From assembly GCF_009829075.1 (NCBI RefSeq), contig NZ_WUQZ01000011.1, positions 1 to 64,000 on the forward strand: a DNA stretch of 64,000 nucleotides, written 5' to 3'. Shown in pieces: positions 41,740-49,740 of this stretch. The stretch is from Sphingobacterium composti (GTDB lineage: Bacteria; Bacteroidota; Bacteroidia; Sphingobacteriales; Sphingobacteriaceae). The notes below the pieces were generated by a model, which did no database searches, was not told the origin of the DNA, and was given only the letters and a program-made list of their open reading frames with translations. Numbering within the stretch: the first letter of the stretch is position 1; each line of letters begins with the position of its first letter. The position numbers and the translations under genes are program-made.

Positions 41740-41761
41740 AAATATCGAAATTCTATTCAAA

Positions 41762-41769
41762 CAAAGATA
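41762..41769 (-). promoter_or_regulatory. -7 element of the island sigma gene
   Basis: Minus strand TATCTTTG, exact TAnnTTTG, 22 bp upstream of ATG 41739. Confidence 0.5.
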
Positions 41770-41987
41770 GTCGATTTTTTTAATCTCGAAAAAAGAAGTG
41801 TCGAGGGAGGTTTGCTTTGTAAACGTTTCAGAGCAAGCGGAAGTTGGGCAGAGCCCTACTTTGCTTGCCGTATCCGCTGCAAACGGGGTTTTGGGTATCC
41901 TCCGTTGATACCCTTATGGCCTAACGGCATGGTAGAGGTCGGTTTCGGTATACTCTTGGGTATACCGGACAGACATTCCCAGATATA

Positions 41988-42027
41988 CCGATATGTCATG
42001 ATGCCGATATGTCATGATGCCGATATA
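41988..42027. repeat. 16-bp tandem repeat, about 2.5 copies
   Basis: CCGATATGTCATGATG at 41988-42003 and 42004-42019, both exact, then a partial CCGATATA. Confidence 0.8.
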
Positions 42028-42369
42028 CATATAGATGTATATACCATGTTTTTAACGACGTCTGTTCTGTATCTTTTTAGTAAATTTGGTCTATGTCGTC
42101 AAAATACTTTAAATACCGCACAGCATTCCAACTTAAGGTACATCCTTATGATCTGGGGGTATTGACCGGTCTGAAAAGAGGCAGTGACGACAACCATTTC
42201 CTTTTGAAAGTCTATAAACTCGTTTTGGTTTCTTCAGATAGAAGAGTAAGGAATAATTCGTACTCATGATTTTAACCATTTAAGTGTAACAAACTTAGCC
42301 TTGCAGCTTAACGAAATCAAGATGTTCAATATCTGAACAAGTTGTCAATCAAAAAATTAACCCCTTTCC

Positions 42370-42414
42370 AGTGAGTCATGTATTTTGAAAAAGCGACTCA
42401 CCGAATGACTCACT
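42370..42414. repeat. 10-bp inverted repeat containing the right 18-bp motif
   Basis: AGTGAGTCAT (42370-42379) and ATGACTCACT (42405-42414). The second arm overlaps ACTCACCGAATGACTCAC (42396-42413), which matches the left-end motif at 17 of 18 bases. Confidence 0.65.
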
Positions 42415-42461
42415 TTTTTATTGGGAATAATCGAAAGTTATTGTAGATACTGAAAAACAAA

Positions 42462-42494
42462 AAAGCTTGCAATCATTTGATTTGCAAGCTTTTG
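42462..42494 (-). terminator. Hairpin now following tRNA-Glu, supplied by the island
   Basis: AAAAGCTTGCAA / TTGCAAGCTTTT, 12-bp perfect stem with a 9-nt loop, 22 bp 3' of the tRNA. Since it lies inside the island, the element brings its own terminator for the tRNA it interrupts. Confidence 0.75.
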
Positions 42495-42515
42495 AATGTT
42501 TTGATCTCAAGATCT

Positions 42516-42532
42516 GTAGCCCGTAGGGGAAT
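42516..42532. repeat. Right 17-bp direct repeat (attR core within tRNA-Glu)
   Basis: GTAGCCCGTAGGGGAAT. It covers the tRNA T-arm 3' side, acceptor strand and discriminator base plus one flanking base. Identical to 31371-31387. Confidence 0.85.
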
Positions 42533-42588
42533 CGAACCCCTGTTTCCAGAATGAAAATCTGGCGTCCTAACCCCTAGACGAACGGGCC
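42517..42588 (-). tRNA. tRNA-Glu (anticodon TTC)
   Basis: 72 nt without an encoded CCA. Acceptor GGCCCGT / ACGGGCT, D arm GTCT...GGAC, anticodon stem CCAGA / TCTGG around the loop TTTTCAT (anticodon TTC), T arm AGGGG / CCCCT with loop TTCGATT. Positions 8-9 are TC, as in E. coli tRNA-Glu. The gene is complete even though its 3' end is the integration site. A consensus promoter lies upstream. Confidence 0.96.
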
Positions 42589-42606
42589 GTTATCTGTTTC
42601 GGTGTG

Positions 42607-42637
42607 CAAATATAGTTTTAATTTTTTGTTGAACAAA
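42607..42637 (-). promoter_or_regulatory. Promoter of tRNA-Glu
   Basis: On the minus strand TTTG (42637-42634), 19 bp, then TATATTTG (42614-42607): a perfect TTTG-N19-TAnnTTTG, 18 bp from the tRNA 5' end. Confidence 0.8.
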
Positions 42638-42687
42638 AAAAAGTGAAAAAAAATTAGTATTTATGTATAGAACAAACATTTCTAGTT

Positions 42688-45159
42688 ATGATTAAACGCC
42701 AAAGTATACATCTGTTTATATTAATATTTATGATATCACTATTTTCTGGGGTAAGCTATAGTCAAAATAAAAGTGTGGATTTAGCTTTGCATTGGAAACC
42801 ATCATCTTCTTATGATGGAAAAGAAAACTTAGAATTGATTTTAACTCTTAAAAATAAAAGTAACGTAAATATCCATTTGGATGAATGGAATTTGTTTTTT
42901 AATTCTATGTATCCAGCAGTAGAGCTTTCAAATGATTCATATAAGCTGGTAGATCTGCGAGGGAATCATTTCAAAATTGAATTTTTTAACCAAAATTTGA
43001 TGCCAAATGATTCGATTGAAATCACCTACACTACAAAATATGCAATATCAGGAATTTCTACAGTTCCTAATGGGTTCTATTTATTGAATAAATCGGATCA
43101 AAAAACTTTTGTCGGGATCGAAGATGTTACTTATGAGCCTTTAAAAATTACTCATGCAGACAATAAGACATTTTTAGAAAAATTGTATGCTAAAAATGAA
43201 TCGTTTAAAAAGTCTGCGCCACAAATTCATATTTTTCCATCACCTAAGTATCTGAAGGAATTATCGGGTCAATTTTCGATCAATAGAATTTTAAAAGTAA
43301 GTGGTGATGATAAAGAAGTTTCATTATTCGAGCACGAGCTTAATAGAATATTAGTGTTTGAGAGAGCTAATTCTTCAAATGCTGACATAAGATTGATTCA
43401 TAAAGAATCGCTATCGAAAGAAGCTTATAATATGCTCATTTCGAAAGAATCTATTACTCTTGAATATTCAACAATGTCAGGTTTATTTTATGCATTGCAA
43501 AGTATTAAATCATTGCATAAGGGATTAATAGATAAGAGCCATTTTCCATGCATGGAAGTAAAAGATGAACCAAGATATACTTATCGCGGATTTATGTTGG
43601 ATATTGCTAGAAACTTTAGAGACAAATCTGTTATTTTGAAGTATCTAGATTTGATGGCTGAAAACAAACTCAATGTTTTTCATTTTCATTTCATAGAAGA
43701 TGAAGCGTGGCGTATAGAAATACTTGGATTGCCTGAGTTGACAGAAGTAGGATCGTGGCGTTCACCATTACATCATTTTGGAAATGCTTTAAAACCAGCC
43801 TATGGTTCTGGAGTGAATGAAGCGAAACAATATCTAACTCGTGAAGACTTTATTGAAATTTTAAAATATGCAAAGGAAAGACATATTCGGGTTGTTCCTG
43901 AAATTGAGACGCCAGGGCACGCACGTGCTTCTATTAAGGCAATGGAATATCGCTATCATAAATATATGCAAGCGGGCAATAAGCAAGCTGCAGAGGAATA
44001 TTTGCTCCATGATTTAGACGACGCATCTGAATATAATACAGCTCAAAACTTTGGTGATAATGTCTTAAATCCGGCATTGCCTTCTGTTTATAAATTTCTT
44101 GATAAAGTATTAACTGAGTTCAAATCCATGTATGTGGAAGCTGGAGTTCCGTTCGAAAAGGTTTCTTTGGGAGGCGATGAAGTACCGCCTGGAGTATGGG
44201 AAAAATCTCCGAGAATTCAAGAATTAATGAAAAGGGAAGGTTTGGCAAATGTATATCAAATCTGGACATATTACATCTCCAAAATCAATGAATTATGTAC
44301 TTCAAAAGGTCTACAAATGGCAGGCTGGGAAGAAATAGGGATGGTGAATAATGGTACTGGAATGGTCGTAAATCACGATATGCCAAACAAGCAAAATATG
44401 CAACTCGATGTTTGGAATAATATTATCGGAGGAGGACAAGATGATCTTGTCTATAGACTGGCAAATGCAGGCTATCCGACGGTGTTAATTAGTGCTTCTA
44501 ATACCTACTTTGATATGATGTGGGACACGTCATTTGAAGAGCCAGGTCTGAAGTGGGCAACTTATGCCGATTTATATCATTCTTACTCTTTATTTCCAGA
44601 GGATTATTTTGCGAATATTCATACATACTATAGTGGAGCAAAGCTAAATAAATCTTATATAAATAAACTTGTGCGTATCAATGAGAAAGGTAGGTCGAAT
44701 TTCTTAGGTATTAAAGGTGGGGTTTTTGCCGAAACTTTATTAAAGGATGAAAATTTAGATTATTTGGCATTTCCAAGATTCTATGTGCTAGCGGAGAGAG
44801 CTTGGTCGCCTAGAAGAGTTTATGAAAACGAAAATAGCTATGACAAAAAGAAGTTTGATGTAGAATATATTTCTTTTTTAAATAGAATAGCAAAAGTGGA
44901 GTTACCTTCGATTGCTAATAGAGTGAAGTTCCGTTTACCACGTGTAGGGTTGAAATTGGATAAAAACGTTTTAAGCGCAAATTTGGAGTATCCTGGATTT
45001 AGTGTCTATTATACGACAGATGGGACAACTCCTAGTTTAAAGAGTAATTTGTTTAATACCAAAAATGGCATTATCGTAAACGAGGGACAGGTAATTTCTA
45101 TTGCTGTTGTAGATGAGTGGGGAAGAACGGGGGTAGTATCAACATTAAATATTTATTAA
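42688..45159 (+). CDS. Beta-N-acetylhexosaminidase, GH20
   Basis: 823 aa. Signal peptide (SYSQ). An N-terminal carbohydrate-binding-like domain (about 25-170) and a GH20b domain (about 195-285) come before the GH20 barrel: YRGFMLDIARNFRDKSVI, NVFHFHFIEDEAWRIEI, VVPEIETPGHARA and the catalytic pair SLGGDEVPPG. The C-terminus is the CHB_HEX_C domain (GFSVYYTTDGTTPSLKSN). It removes terminal GlcNAc/GalNAc residues from glycans, probably in the periplasm. It is the first chromosomal gene right of the island. Confidence 0.95.
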   Translation: MIKRQSIHLFILIFMISLFSGVSYSQNKSVDLALHWKPSSSYDGKENLELILTLKNKSNVNIHLDEWNLFFNSMYPAVELSNDSYKLVDLRGNHFKIEFFNQNLMPNDSIEITYTTKYAISGISTVPNGFYLLNKSDQKTFVGIEDVTYEPLKITHADNKTFLEKLYAKNESFKKSAPQIHIFPSPKYLKELSGQFSINRILKVSGDDKEVSLFEHELNRILVFERANSSNADIRLIHKESLSKEAYNMLISKESITLEYSTMSGLFYALQSIKSLHKGLIDKSHFPCMEVKDEPRYTYRGFMLDIARNFRDKSVILKYLDLMAENKLNVFHFHFIEDEAWRIEILGLPELTEVGSWRSPLHHFGNALKPAYGSGVNEAKQYLTREDFIEILKYAKERHIRVVPEIETPGHARASIKAMEYRYHKYMQAGNKQAAEEYLLHDLDDASEYNTAQNFGDNVLNPALPSVYKFLDKVLTEFKSMYVEAGVPFEKVSLGGDEVPPGVWEKSPRIQELMKREGLANVYQIWTYYISKINELCTSKGLQMAGWEEIGMVNNGTGMVVNHDMPNKQNMQLDVWNNIIGGGQDDLVYRLANAGYPTVLISASNTYFDMMWDTSFEEPGLKWATYADLYHSYSLFPEDYFANIHTYYSGAKLNKSYINKLVRINEKGRSNFLGIKGGVFAETLLKDENLDYLAFPRFYVLAERAWSPRRVYENENSYDKKKFDVEYISFLNRIAKVELPSIANRVKFRLPRVGLKLDKNVLSANLEYPGFSVYYTTDGTTPSLKSNLFNTKNGIIVNEGQVISIAVVDEWGRTGVVSTLNIY

Positions 45160-45209
45160 CATAAAACAGAAAGGATAGCAAAGGCTATCCTTTCTGTTTT
45201 ATGTTAATA
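45154..45209. terminator. 26-bp perfect-stem bidirectional terminator
   Basis: Arms 45154-45179 and 45184-45209 pair without mismatch around an AAAG loop. The core arms contain AGAAAGGATAGC and GCTATCCTTTCT. It overlaps the stop codons of both convergent genes (GH20 and ribH). Confidence 0.85.
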
Positions 45210-45692
45210 TTTTTTGCTTATATGCGACATCTGAATAGCAGTGATTGCAGCTTCTTCTCCTTTGTTGCCATGCTTGCCGCCAGCACGATCCATGGCTTGC
45301 TCTAAGTTATCTGTTGTCAAAACCCCAAAAATAACAGGTTTATTGTGTTTTATCGCTACGTTACTAATTCCATTAGCGACAGCGTCACAGATAAAATCAA
45401 AATGTCTTGTTTCACCTTGAATAACGCAACCTAAACATATTACTGCATCAAAATCTTTATTGCGAAGGGCAATATCTGCACCAGATATCAGTTCATAACT
45501 TCCAGGTACTTCGATAATATCAATATTCTCTTCTTGTCCTCCGTTTTTCAAAATACCTTCAATAGCTCCATTTAATAAAGCGCCTGTTACTTGTGCATTC
45601 CATTGGGAGACTACGATTGCAAATTTGAATTTTTCAGCATTTTGAACTTGGATATGTGAGAAATCCGATAAATTTTTAAGCGAACTTGCCAT
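45204..45692 (-). CDS. ribH: 6,7-dimethyl-8-ribityllumazine synthase
   Basis: 162 aa. FAIVVSQWNAQVTGALLNGA, the GSYELISGA block and CLGCVIQGETRHFDFICDAVANG are the active-site segments, and HGNKGEEAA is near the C-terminus. It condenses the aminoribityl-uracil with dihydroxybutanone phosphate to give lumazine for riboflavin. Full length. It follows the TPR gene, but a terminator lies between them. Confidence 0.97.
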   Translation of the reverse strand: MASSLKNLSDFSHIQVQNAEKFKFAIVVSQWNAQVTGALLNGAIEGILKNGGQEENIDIIEVPGSYELISGADIALRNKDFDAVICLGCVIQGETRHFDFICDAVANGISNVAIKHNKPVIFGVLTTDNLEQAMDRAGGKHGNKGEEAAITAIQMSHISKKY

Positions 45693-45713
45693 GATATTTT
45701 TTGTTTTAACTTA

Positions 45714-45739
45714 AAAAGGCTGCTTGATAGCAGCCTTTT
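45714..45739 (-). terminator. Terminator between the TPR gene and ribH
   Basis: AAAAGGCTGCT / AGCAGCCTTTT perfect stem, TGAT loop, T-rich on both strands. Confidence 0.75.
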
Positions 45740-45763
45740 ATATGTAATGATTTGTTAATTCAA

Positions 45764-46420
45764 TTATTGTTTAGCTTGTACACGAGCTAATGGACCATCA
45801 ATAGTCGAAGCTTCTGCACTTTGAGGAAAGTCTGTCTTGATTCTTTGGTAAGCTTCCTCAGCTTTTTTGTATTCATTTAATTGCTCGTATACTAAACCTA
45901 ATTTTTTCAAAAATAAAGGTGTAGTATATGAGTTTTTGGATTTGCCTACAGCTTTTTGATAATAATCTGCTGCATTTTTATAATCGTGACTATCAGAATA
46001 TGCGTCACCAATTAAACCTACTACAAGCGGGTCTAAGATTTCACTACCTGTGTCAGAGTATTTTTTCAAATAGTTAATTGCTTCTTGGAAGTTGCCTTCA
46101 CGTAAATATAATCCACCTAAGTAAGCATTAGCAATGTTTGCCGAAGGAGTATTAGAATATTCATCAGCTATTTCTTTCAATCCAGTGAAACTTCCGTCAC
46201 CTTCGATTGCTTTCTTTTGTAATGAATCAATTAAAACGTATTCTTCAGCTTGATACATAGCATCTGCAGCTGTTTCGGCTCGAGGCGCTAAGTATAATTT
46301 TTGGTAGCCTATATATAAAAGAATTAATACGACAACAGCGCCTAAAATGAATAATAGACTTTTTTGATTGTCTTGGAAAAAAGATCCTTTTTGATCTGTA
46401 GAATTAATATTTGTTGACAT
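45764..46420 (-). CDS. Membrane-anchored tetratricopeptide protein (YfgM-like)
   Basis: 218 aa. One membrane helix at about 22-42 (SLLFILGAVVVLILLYIGYQ) near the N-terminus, then periplasmic TPR units (ANAYLGGLYLREGNFQEAINYL, GLIGDAYSDSHDYKNAADYYQKAV, FLKKLGLVYEQLNEYKKAEEAY). The layout resembles YfgM and the Bacteroidota TPR proteins next to ribH. It probably scaffolds envelope proteins; no partner is known here. Confidence 0.85.
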   Translation of the reverse strand: MSTNINSTDQKGSFFQDNQKSLLFILGAVVVLILLYIGYQKLYLAPRAETAADAMYQAEEYVLIDSLQKKAIEGDGSFTGLKEIADEYSNTPSANIANAYLGGLYLREGNFQEAINYLKKYSDTGSEILDPLVVGLIGDAYSDSHDYKNAADYYQKAVGKSKNSYTTPLFLKKLGLVYEQLNEYKKAEEAYQRIKTDFPQSAEASTIDGPLARVQAKQ

Positions 46421-46512
46421 TAGTTTATATTAAATATACTATGGAACGCAAAAATACACTTTTATTGAAAACTTACAACACTAAAAACTATAAAAAGCTA
46501 AATTGATGCAAA

Positions 46513-48432
46513 TTAACTAATTGGTATAGTAGGGTGGTCTAATGACTCGTATACAGAATTCTGGCTTTTAAATTCTGGTACAATAGCCTTCATCTGACGT
46601 ACTATATTCGTGCTTTGTTGTGTGTTAACCATTTCGAATAAAATATCTAATTGAGATTTTACCTCCTCAAAACAATTTTCTCTCACCTTAGCAATCATAA
46701 TTTTCTCGTGATGAGTAGGTAACGTGTTCTCTAGGTCATTAAGCAATTCTTCGTAAAGTTTTTCACCAGGTCTAAGTCCAGTGAATTTTATCTCAATATC
46801 CTTATTAGGCTCAAAACCTGAAAGCTTAATCATTTTCTTTGCTAAATCAACGATCTTGACAGATTTACCCATATCAAAAACAAAAATTTCTCCACCAGTA
46901 CCCATACTTCCAGCTTCAATTACAAGCTGACAAGCTTCTGGAATAGTCATGAAATAGCGTGTGATATCAGGATGTGTTACTGTAACAGGGCCACCCTTTT
47001 CGATTTGTTCTCTGAAACGTGGAATTACTGATCCGTTAGAACCTAAAACGTTTCCAAAGCGAGTGGTAATAAATCTTGTTCTACCTTCTGTATTATCTTG
47101 TTCCAGTTTGTTATTCAATGCTTGTACATATATCTCGGCAATACGTTTTGTCGCTCCCATGACATTTGTTGGGTTCACGGCTTTATCTGTAGAGACAAAT
47201 ACAAACTTTTTAGTTTTGAATTCAACGGCTAGATTTGCGATGTTCATTGTTCCCAATACATTGGTATTCACCCCTTCAATTGGGTGATTTTCGACCATAG
47301 GAACGTGTTTATATGCTGCTGCGTGATAAACTATTTGAGGTTTAAATTCTTCAAATAAATAATGCATACGATCATAATTCTTCACGTCAGCAATAAATGT
47401 ATGGTATATTTGATCTTTGAATTTTTCTTGAAGATCAAGATGTAAATTATGAAGAGGGGATTCGGCCTGATCACAAAGTATGATAACTTGAGGGCCAAAT
47501 TTGCTTATTTGCGTGGCAATTTCGCTACCTATTGAACCTGCGGCACCAGTTACCAAAACGCGTTTGCCTCTCAATTGATCAGAAATTGACTCATTGTTTA
47601 TTTGAATTGGTGCACGTTCTAATAAATCCTCAATTTTAACATTTTTGATGTGATTTACTGAAAAATCACCGTTCATAATTTGTTTTGCGGGAGGAATAGT
47701 AAGAACAGAGATGTTATGTTCTAAACAAATTTCAATTATTTGTGCTTTTTTATCAGAAACTAATGATGGGGTAGCAATTATTAATTCATCCACAGCCAAT
47801 CTGTTAATGACATTGACTAAATATTCTGATTTGAAAATACGAACACCATCAATAGACTTTCCTACTTTAGTCGGATTATCGTCTAAAAATCCTACAATGA
47901 CTTTATTAGTTGTAAGGTCATGGTCAAATGTCCTTTTTACCGCAATACCTAATTCTCCAGCACCAAAAATTAGGACACTTTTCTTAATCTTTTTAGCCGT
48001 CCTTGAGTATTGGAAAAACACTTTTATTGATGTACGGTATATTACAAGACCTACAAACAGTAATAAAGAATAAATTATTATTAATGAGCTATCAATAACG
48101 ATTGGTAGGCGAAGTGCTAATACGAATAATTTAGCACCTAAGAGAAGGATAACAGTTAATAAATTACTTGATAATATTCGAATAGAATCTGTCGAACTTG
48201 TGTACCTAACAATTCCTGAGTAAAGTCTAAAAACCCCAAAAGAAAAAATAGTCGCACCTATACATAATAGAAATGCTGTAGCAAAATCATTTGGACTAAA
48301 AGGTAAATTTTTAGTATCTTGATACAGATAATATGCAATCAGAAAAGCAATGATTGCAGCTGTCAGGTCAAGAAAAAATATAACCCATCTCGGTAATATT
48401 TTAACGTGGTTAATAACTTTTAAGAATTTCAT
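46513..48432 (-). CDS. Membrane nucleotide-sugar 4,6-dehydratase, CapD/PglF/WbpM type
   Basis: 639 aa. Four N-terminal membrane helices (about 17-135), then a CoA-binding-like Rossmann segment (SVLIFGAGELGIAVKR). The extended SDR domain has VTGAAGSIGSEIATQ, VYHAAAYKHVPMVE, FVFVSTDKAVNPTNVMGATKR and RFGNVLGSNGSVIPRF. The active site uses Met in place of Tyr (MGATK), as in PglF-type UDP-GlcNAc 4,6-dehydratases. It opens the path to deoxy-amino sugars for surface glycans. No other glycan genes flank it. Confidence 0.92.
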   Translation of the reverse strand: MKFLKVINHVKILPRWVIFFLDLTAAIIAFLIAYYLYQDTKNLPFSPNDFATAFLLCIGATIFSFGVFRLYSGIVRYTSSTDSIRILSSNLLTVILLLGAKLFVLALRLPIVIDSSLIIIYSLLLFVGLVIYRTSIKVFFQYSRTAKKIKKSVLIFGAGELGIAVKRTFDHDLTTNKVIVGFLDDNPTKVGKSIDGVRIFKSEYLVNVINRLAVDELIIATPSLVSDKKAQIIEICLEHNISVLTIPPAKQIMNGDFSVNHIKNVKIEDLLERAPIQINNESISDQLRGKRVLVTGAAGSIGSEIATQISKFGPQVIILCDQAESPLHNLHLDLQEKFKDQIYHTFIADVKNYDRMHYLFEEFKPQIVYHAAAYKHVPMVENHPIEGVNTNVLGTMNIANLAVEFKTKKFVFVSTDKAVNPTNVMGATKRIAEIYVQALNNKLEQDNTEGRTRFITTRFGNVLGSNGSVIPRFREQIEKGGPVTVTHPDITRYFMTIPEACQLVIEAGSMGTGGEIFVFDMGKSVKIVDLAKKMIKLSGFEPNKDIEIKFTGLRPGEKLYEELLNDLENTLPTHHEKIMIAKVRENCFEEVKSQLDILFEMVNTQQSTNIVRQMKAIVPEFKSQNSVYESLDHPTIPIS

Positions 48433-48533
48433 TTATAATTTGAGCCTTCGTATATGCAAAGCTATTAAAAATTGGAATATAACTGAATATTCTTTTTTAT
48501 AATCGATGTATATATTGGCTAAATATTCAAAAT

Positions 48534-49736
48534 ATGACTAAAATTAGTGAGAATGTATTCGGGCAAACGAAAGAATTATTAAAATCAAAAGGTCAGAGTA
48601 AGCGAGAATTAGTTATTGGCATACCTAAAGAGACAGTTTTTCAAGAAAAGCGAATAGCTTTAACTCCCCTTTCTGTCGCGCTATTGATAGAGTACGGACA
48701 TCAGGTAGTCATTGAGTCGAATGCAGGGGCTAGTTCTAACTTTCTGGATCACCATTACAGCGAACAAGGAGCGCAAATTGTCTACGAGAAGGAGCGTGTA
48801 TATAATGCAGATGTAATTATCAAGATTGCAGGTCCAACATTAGAAGAAGTTCGTTTAATGCGCAATAAGCAACTACTAATGTCCTCACAACAGCCTAGCT
48901 TGTTGGATAAAGAGGTCTTGAGTGCCCTAATGAAAAAGCAGATTACAGCCTTATCTTATGAATACCTTCAAGATGAAGGGGGACATTTGACTGTAGTACG
49001 TGCAATGAGTGAAATAGTAGGAGCTACTTCTATTCTTATAGCTGCAGAATATCTTTCTAATGTATTTGATGGAAAAGGATTGATGTTAGGAGGTATCACA
49101 GGTGTTCCTCCTACTGAGATTGTGATAATTGGTGCTGGTACTGTCGGTGAATTTGCAGCACGCACAGCAATTGCTTTAGGTGCCCAAGTTAAAGTCTTTG
49201 ATAGTTCTGTATATAGACTTCGAAGGTTGCAAAATAACGTAGGTTCTAGAGTATATACATCCGTTATTCAACCAATTATTCTAAATAAAGCTATCAAGTC
49301 TTCTGATGTAGTAATTGGTGCTTTGCGCGCTAAAAATGGACGTTCTGCCTGTCTTATTTCGGAAGATACAGTCGCTGATATGAAGCCCAATTCTGTAATT
49401 ATCGATGTTTCTATAGATCAAGGAGGGTGCTTCGAAACTTCAAAAATAACTACCCATGATAAGCCTATATTTCGTAAATATGATGTAATACATTATTGTG
49501 TGCCAAATATTGCATCACGTGTGGCTCGTACAGCAACCTATGCTTTAACGAATATTTTTACGCCTATACTTTTGCAAATAGGCGAATGCGGCAGCTTCAG
49601 TAATCTTATATGGAGTCATGCTGGTATTCGTAATGCAGTGTATCTTTACCAAGGAAGCCTAACAAATAAAGATATGGCGGATAGATTTGATATTCCATAC
49701 AAAGATTTATCTTTGATGATAGTCGCAAATCAATAA
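48534..49736 (+). CDS. ald: Alanine dehydrogenase
   Basis: A 400-aa AlaDH/PNT-family enzyme. The N-terminal catalytic domain has VIGIPKETVFQEKRIALTP and VIKIAGPTLEE. The NAD domain carries IVIIGAGTVGEFAARTAIALGAQVKVFD. VDVSIDQGG-type IIDVSIDQGGCFETS is followed by HYCVPNIASRVARTATYAL. It interconverts alanine and pyruvate with NAD. This longer form, with a 25-residue N-terminal extension, is the common Bacteroidota type. It starts a plus-strand run of three genes with gaps of 2 to 4 bp. Confidence 0.92.
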   Translation: MTKISENVFGQTKELLKSKGQSKRELVIGIPKETVFQEKRIALTPLSVALLIEYGHQVVIESNAGASSNFLDHHYSEQGAQIVYEKERVYNADVIIKIAGPTLEEVRLMRNKQLLMSSQQPSLLDKEVLSALMKKQITALSYEYLQDEGGHLTVVRAMSEIVGATSILIAAEYLSNVFDGKGLMLGGITGVPPTEIVIIGAGTVGEFAARTAIALGAQVKVFDSSVYRLRRLQNNVGSRVYTSVIQPIILNKAIKSSDVVIGALRAKNGRSACLISEDTVADMKPNSVIIDVSIDQGGCFETSKITTHDKPIFRKYDVIHYCVPNIASRVARTATYALTNIFTPILLQIGECGSFSNLIWSHAGIRNAVYLYQGSLTNKDMADRFDIPYKDLSLMIVANQ

Positions 49737-49740
49737 ACCT

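Larger units (their letters stand above)
41740..42515. other. Non-coding right end of the island with inverted and tandem repeats
   Basis: 776 bp with no credible gene. Inverted repeats: 41833-41868 (imperfect, GCAAGC outer arm), 41893-41913 (GGGTATC/GATACCC), 41946-41967 (CGGTATA/TATACCG) and 42023-42042 (ATATACAT/ATGTATAT). A 16-bp tandem repeat lies between the last two, and the 18-bp motif with an inverted AGTGAGTCAT partner lies nearer the att core. An open frame at 41812-42165 has unlikely composition and is not called. Confidence 0.6.
31371..42532. mobile_element. tRNA-Glu-targeted integrated island carrying one PUL, no recombinase seen
   Basis: Bounded by exact copies of GTAGCCCGTAGGGGAAT (31371-31387 and 42516-42532). 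The right copy is the 3' end of an intact tRNA-Glu gene; the left copy is a fragment with no tRNA attached. This is the standard mark of site-specific integration at a tRNA 3' end. Inside lie six minus-strand genes forming one polysaccharide-utilisation locus, visibly richer in GC than the flanks. Matching 18-bp motifs lie 57 bp and 103 bp inside the two copies. No integrase, relaxase, transposase or phage gene is present. Size about 11.1 kb. Confidence 0.78.

Noticed and set aside
41988-42027. Start of a CRISPR array
   Set aside because: Two and a half adjacent 16-bp units without spacers, and no cas gene; a simple tandem repeat.
41812-42165. Open frame of 117 aa at the island right end
   Set aside because: Its sequence looks like chance translation of a repeat-rich region (hairpins and a 16-bp tandem repeat fall inside it), it has no family-like motif, and it is not near a promoter box.
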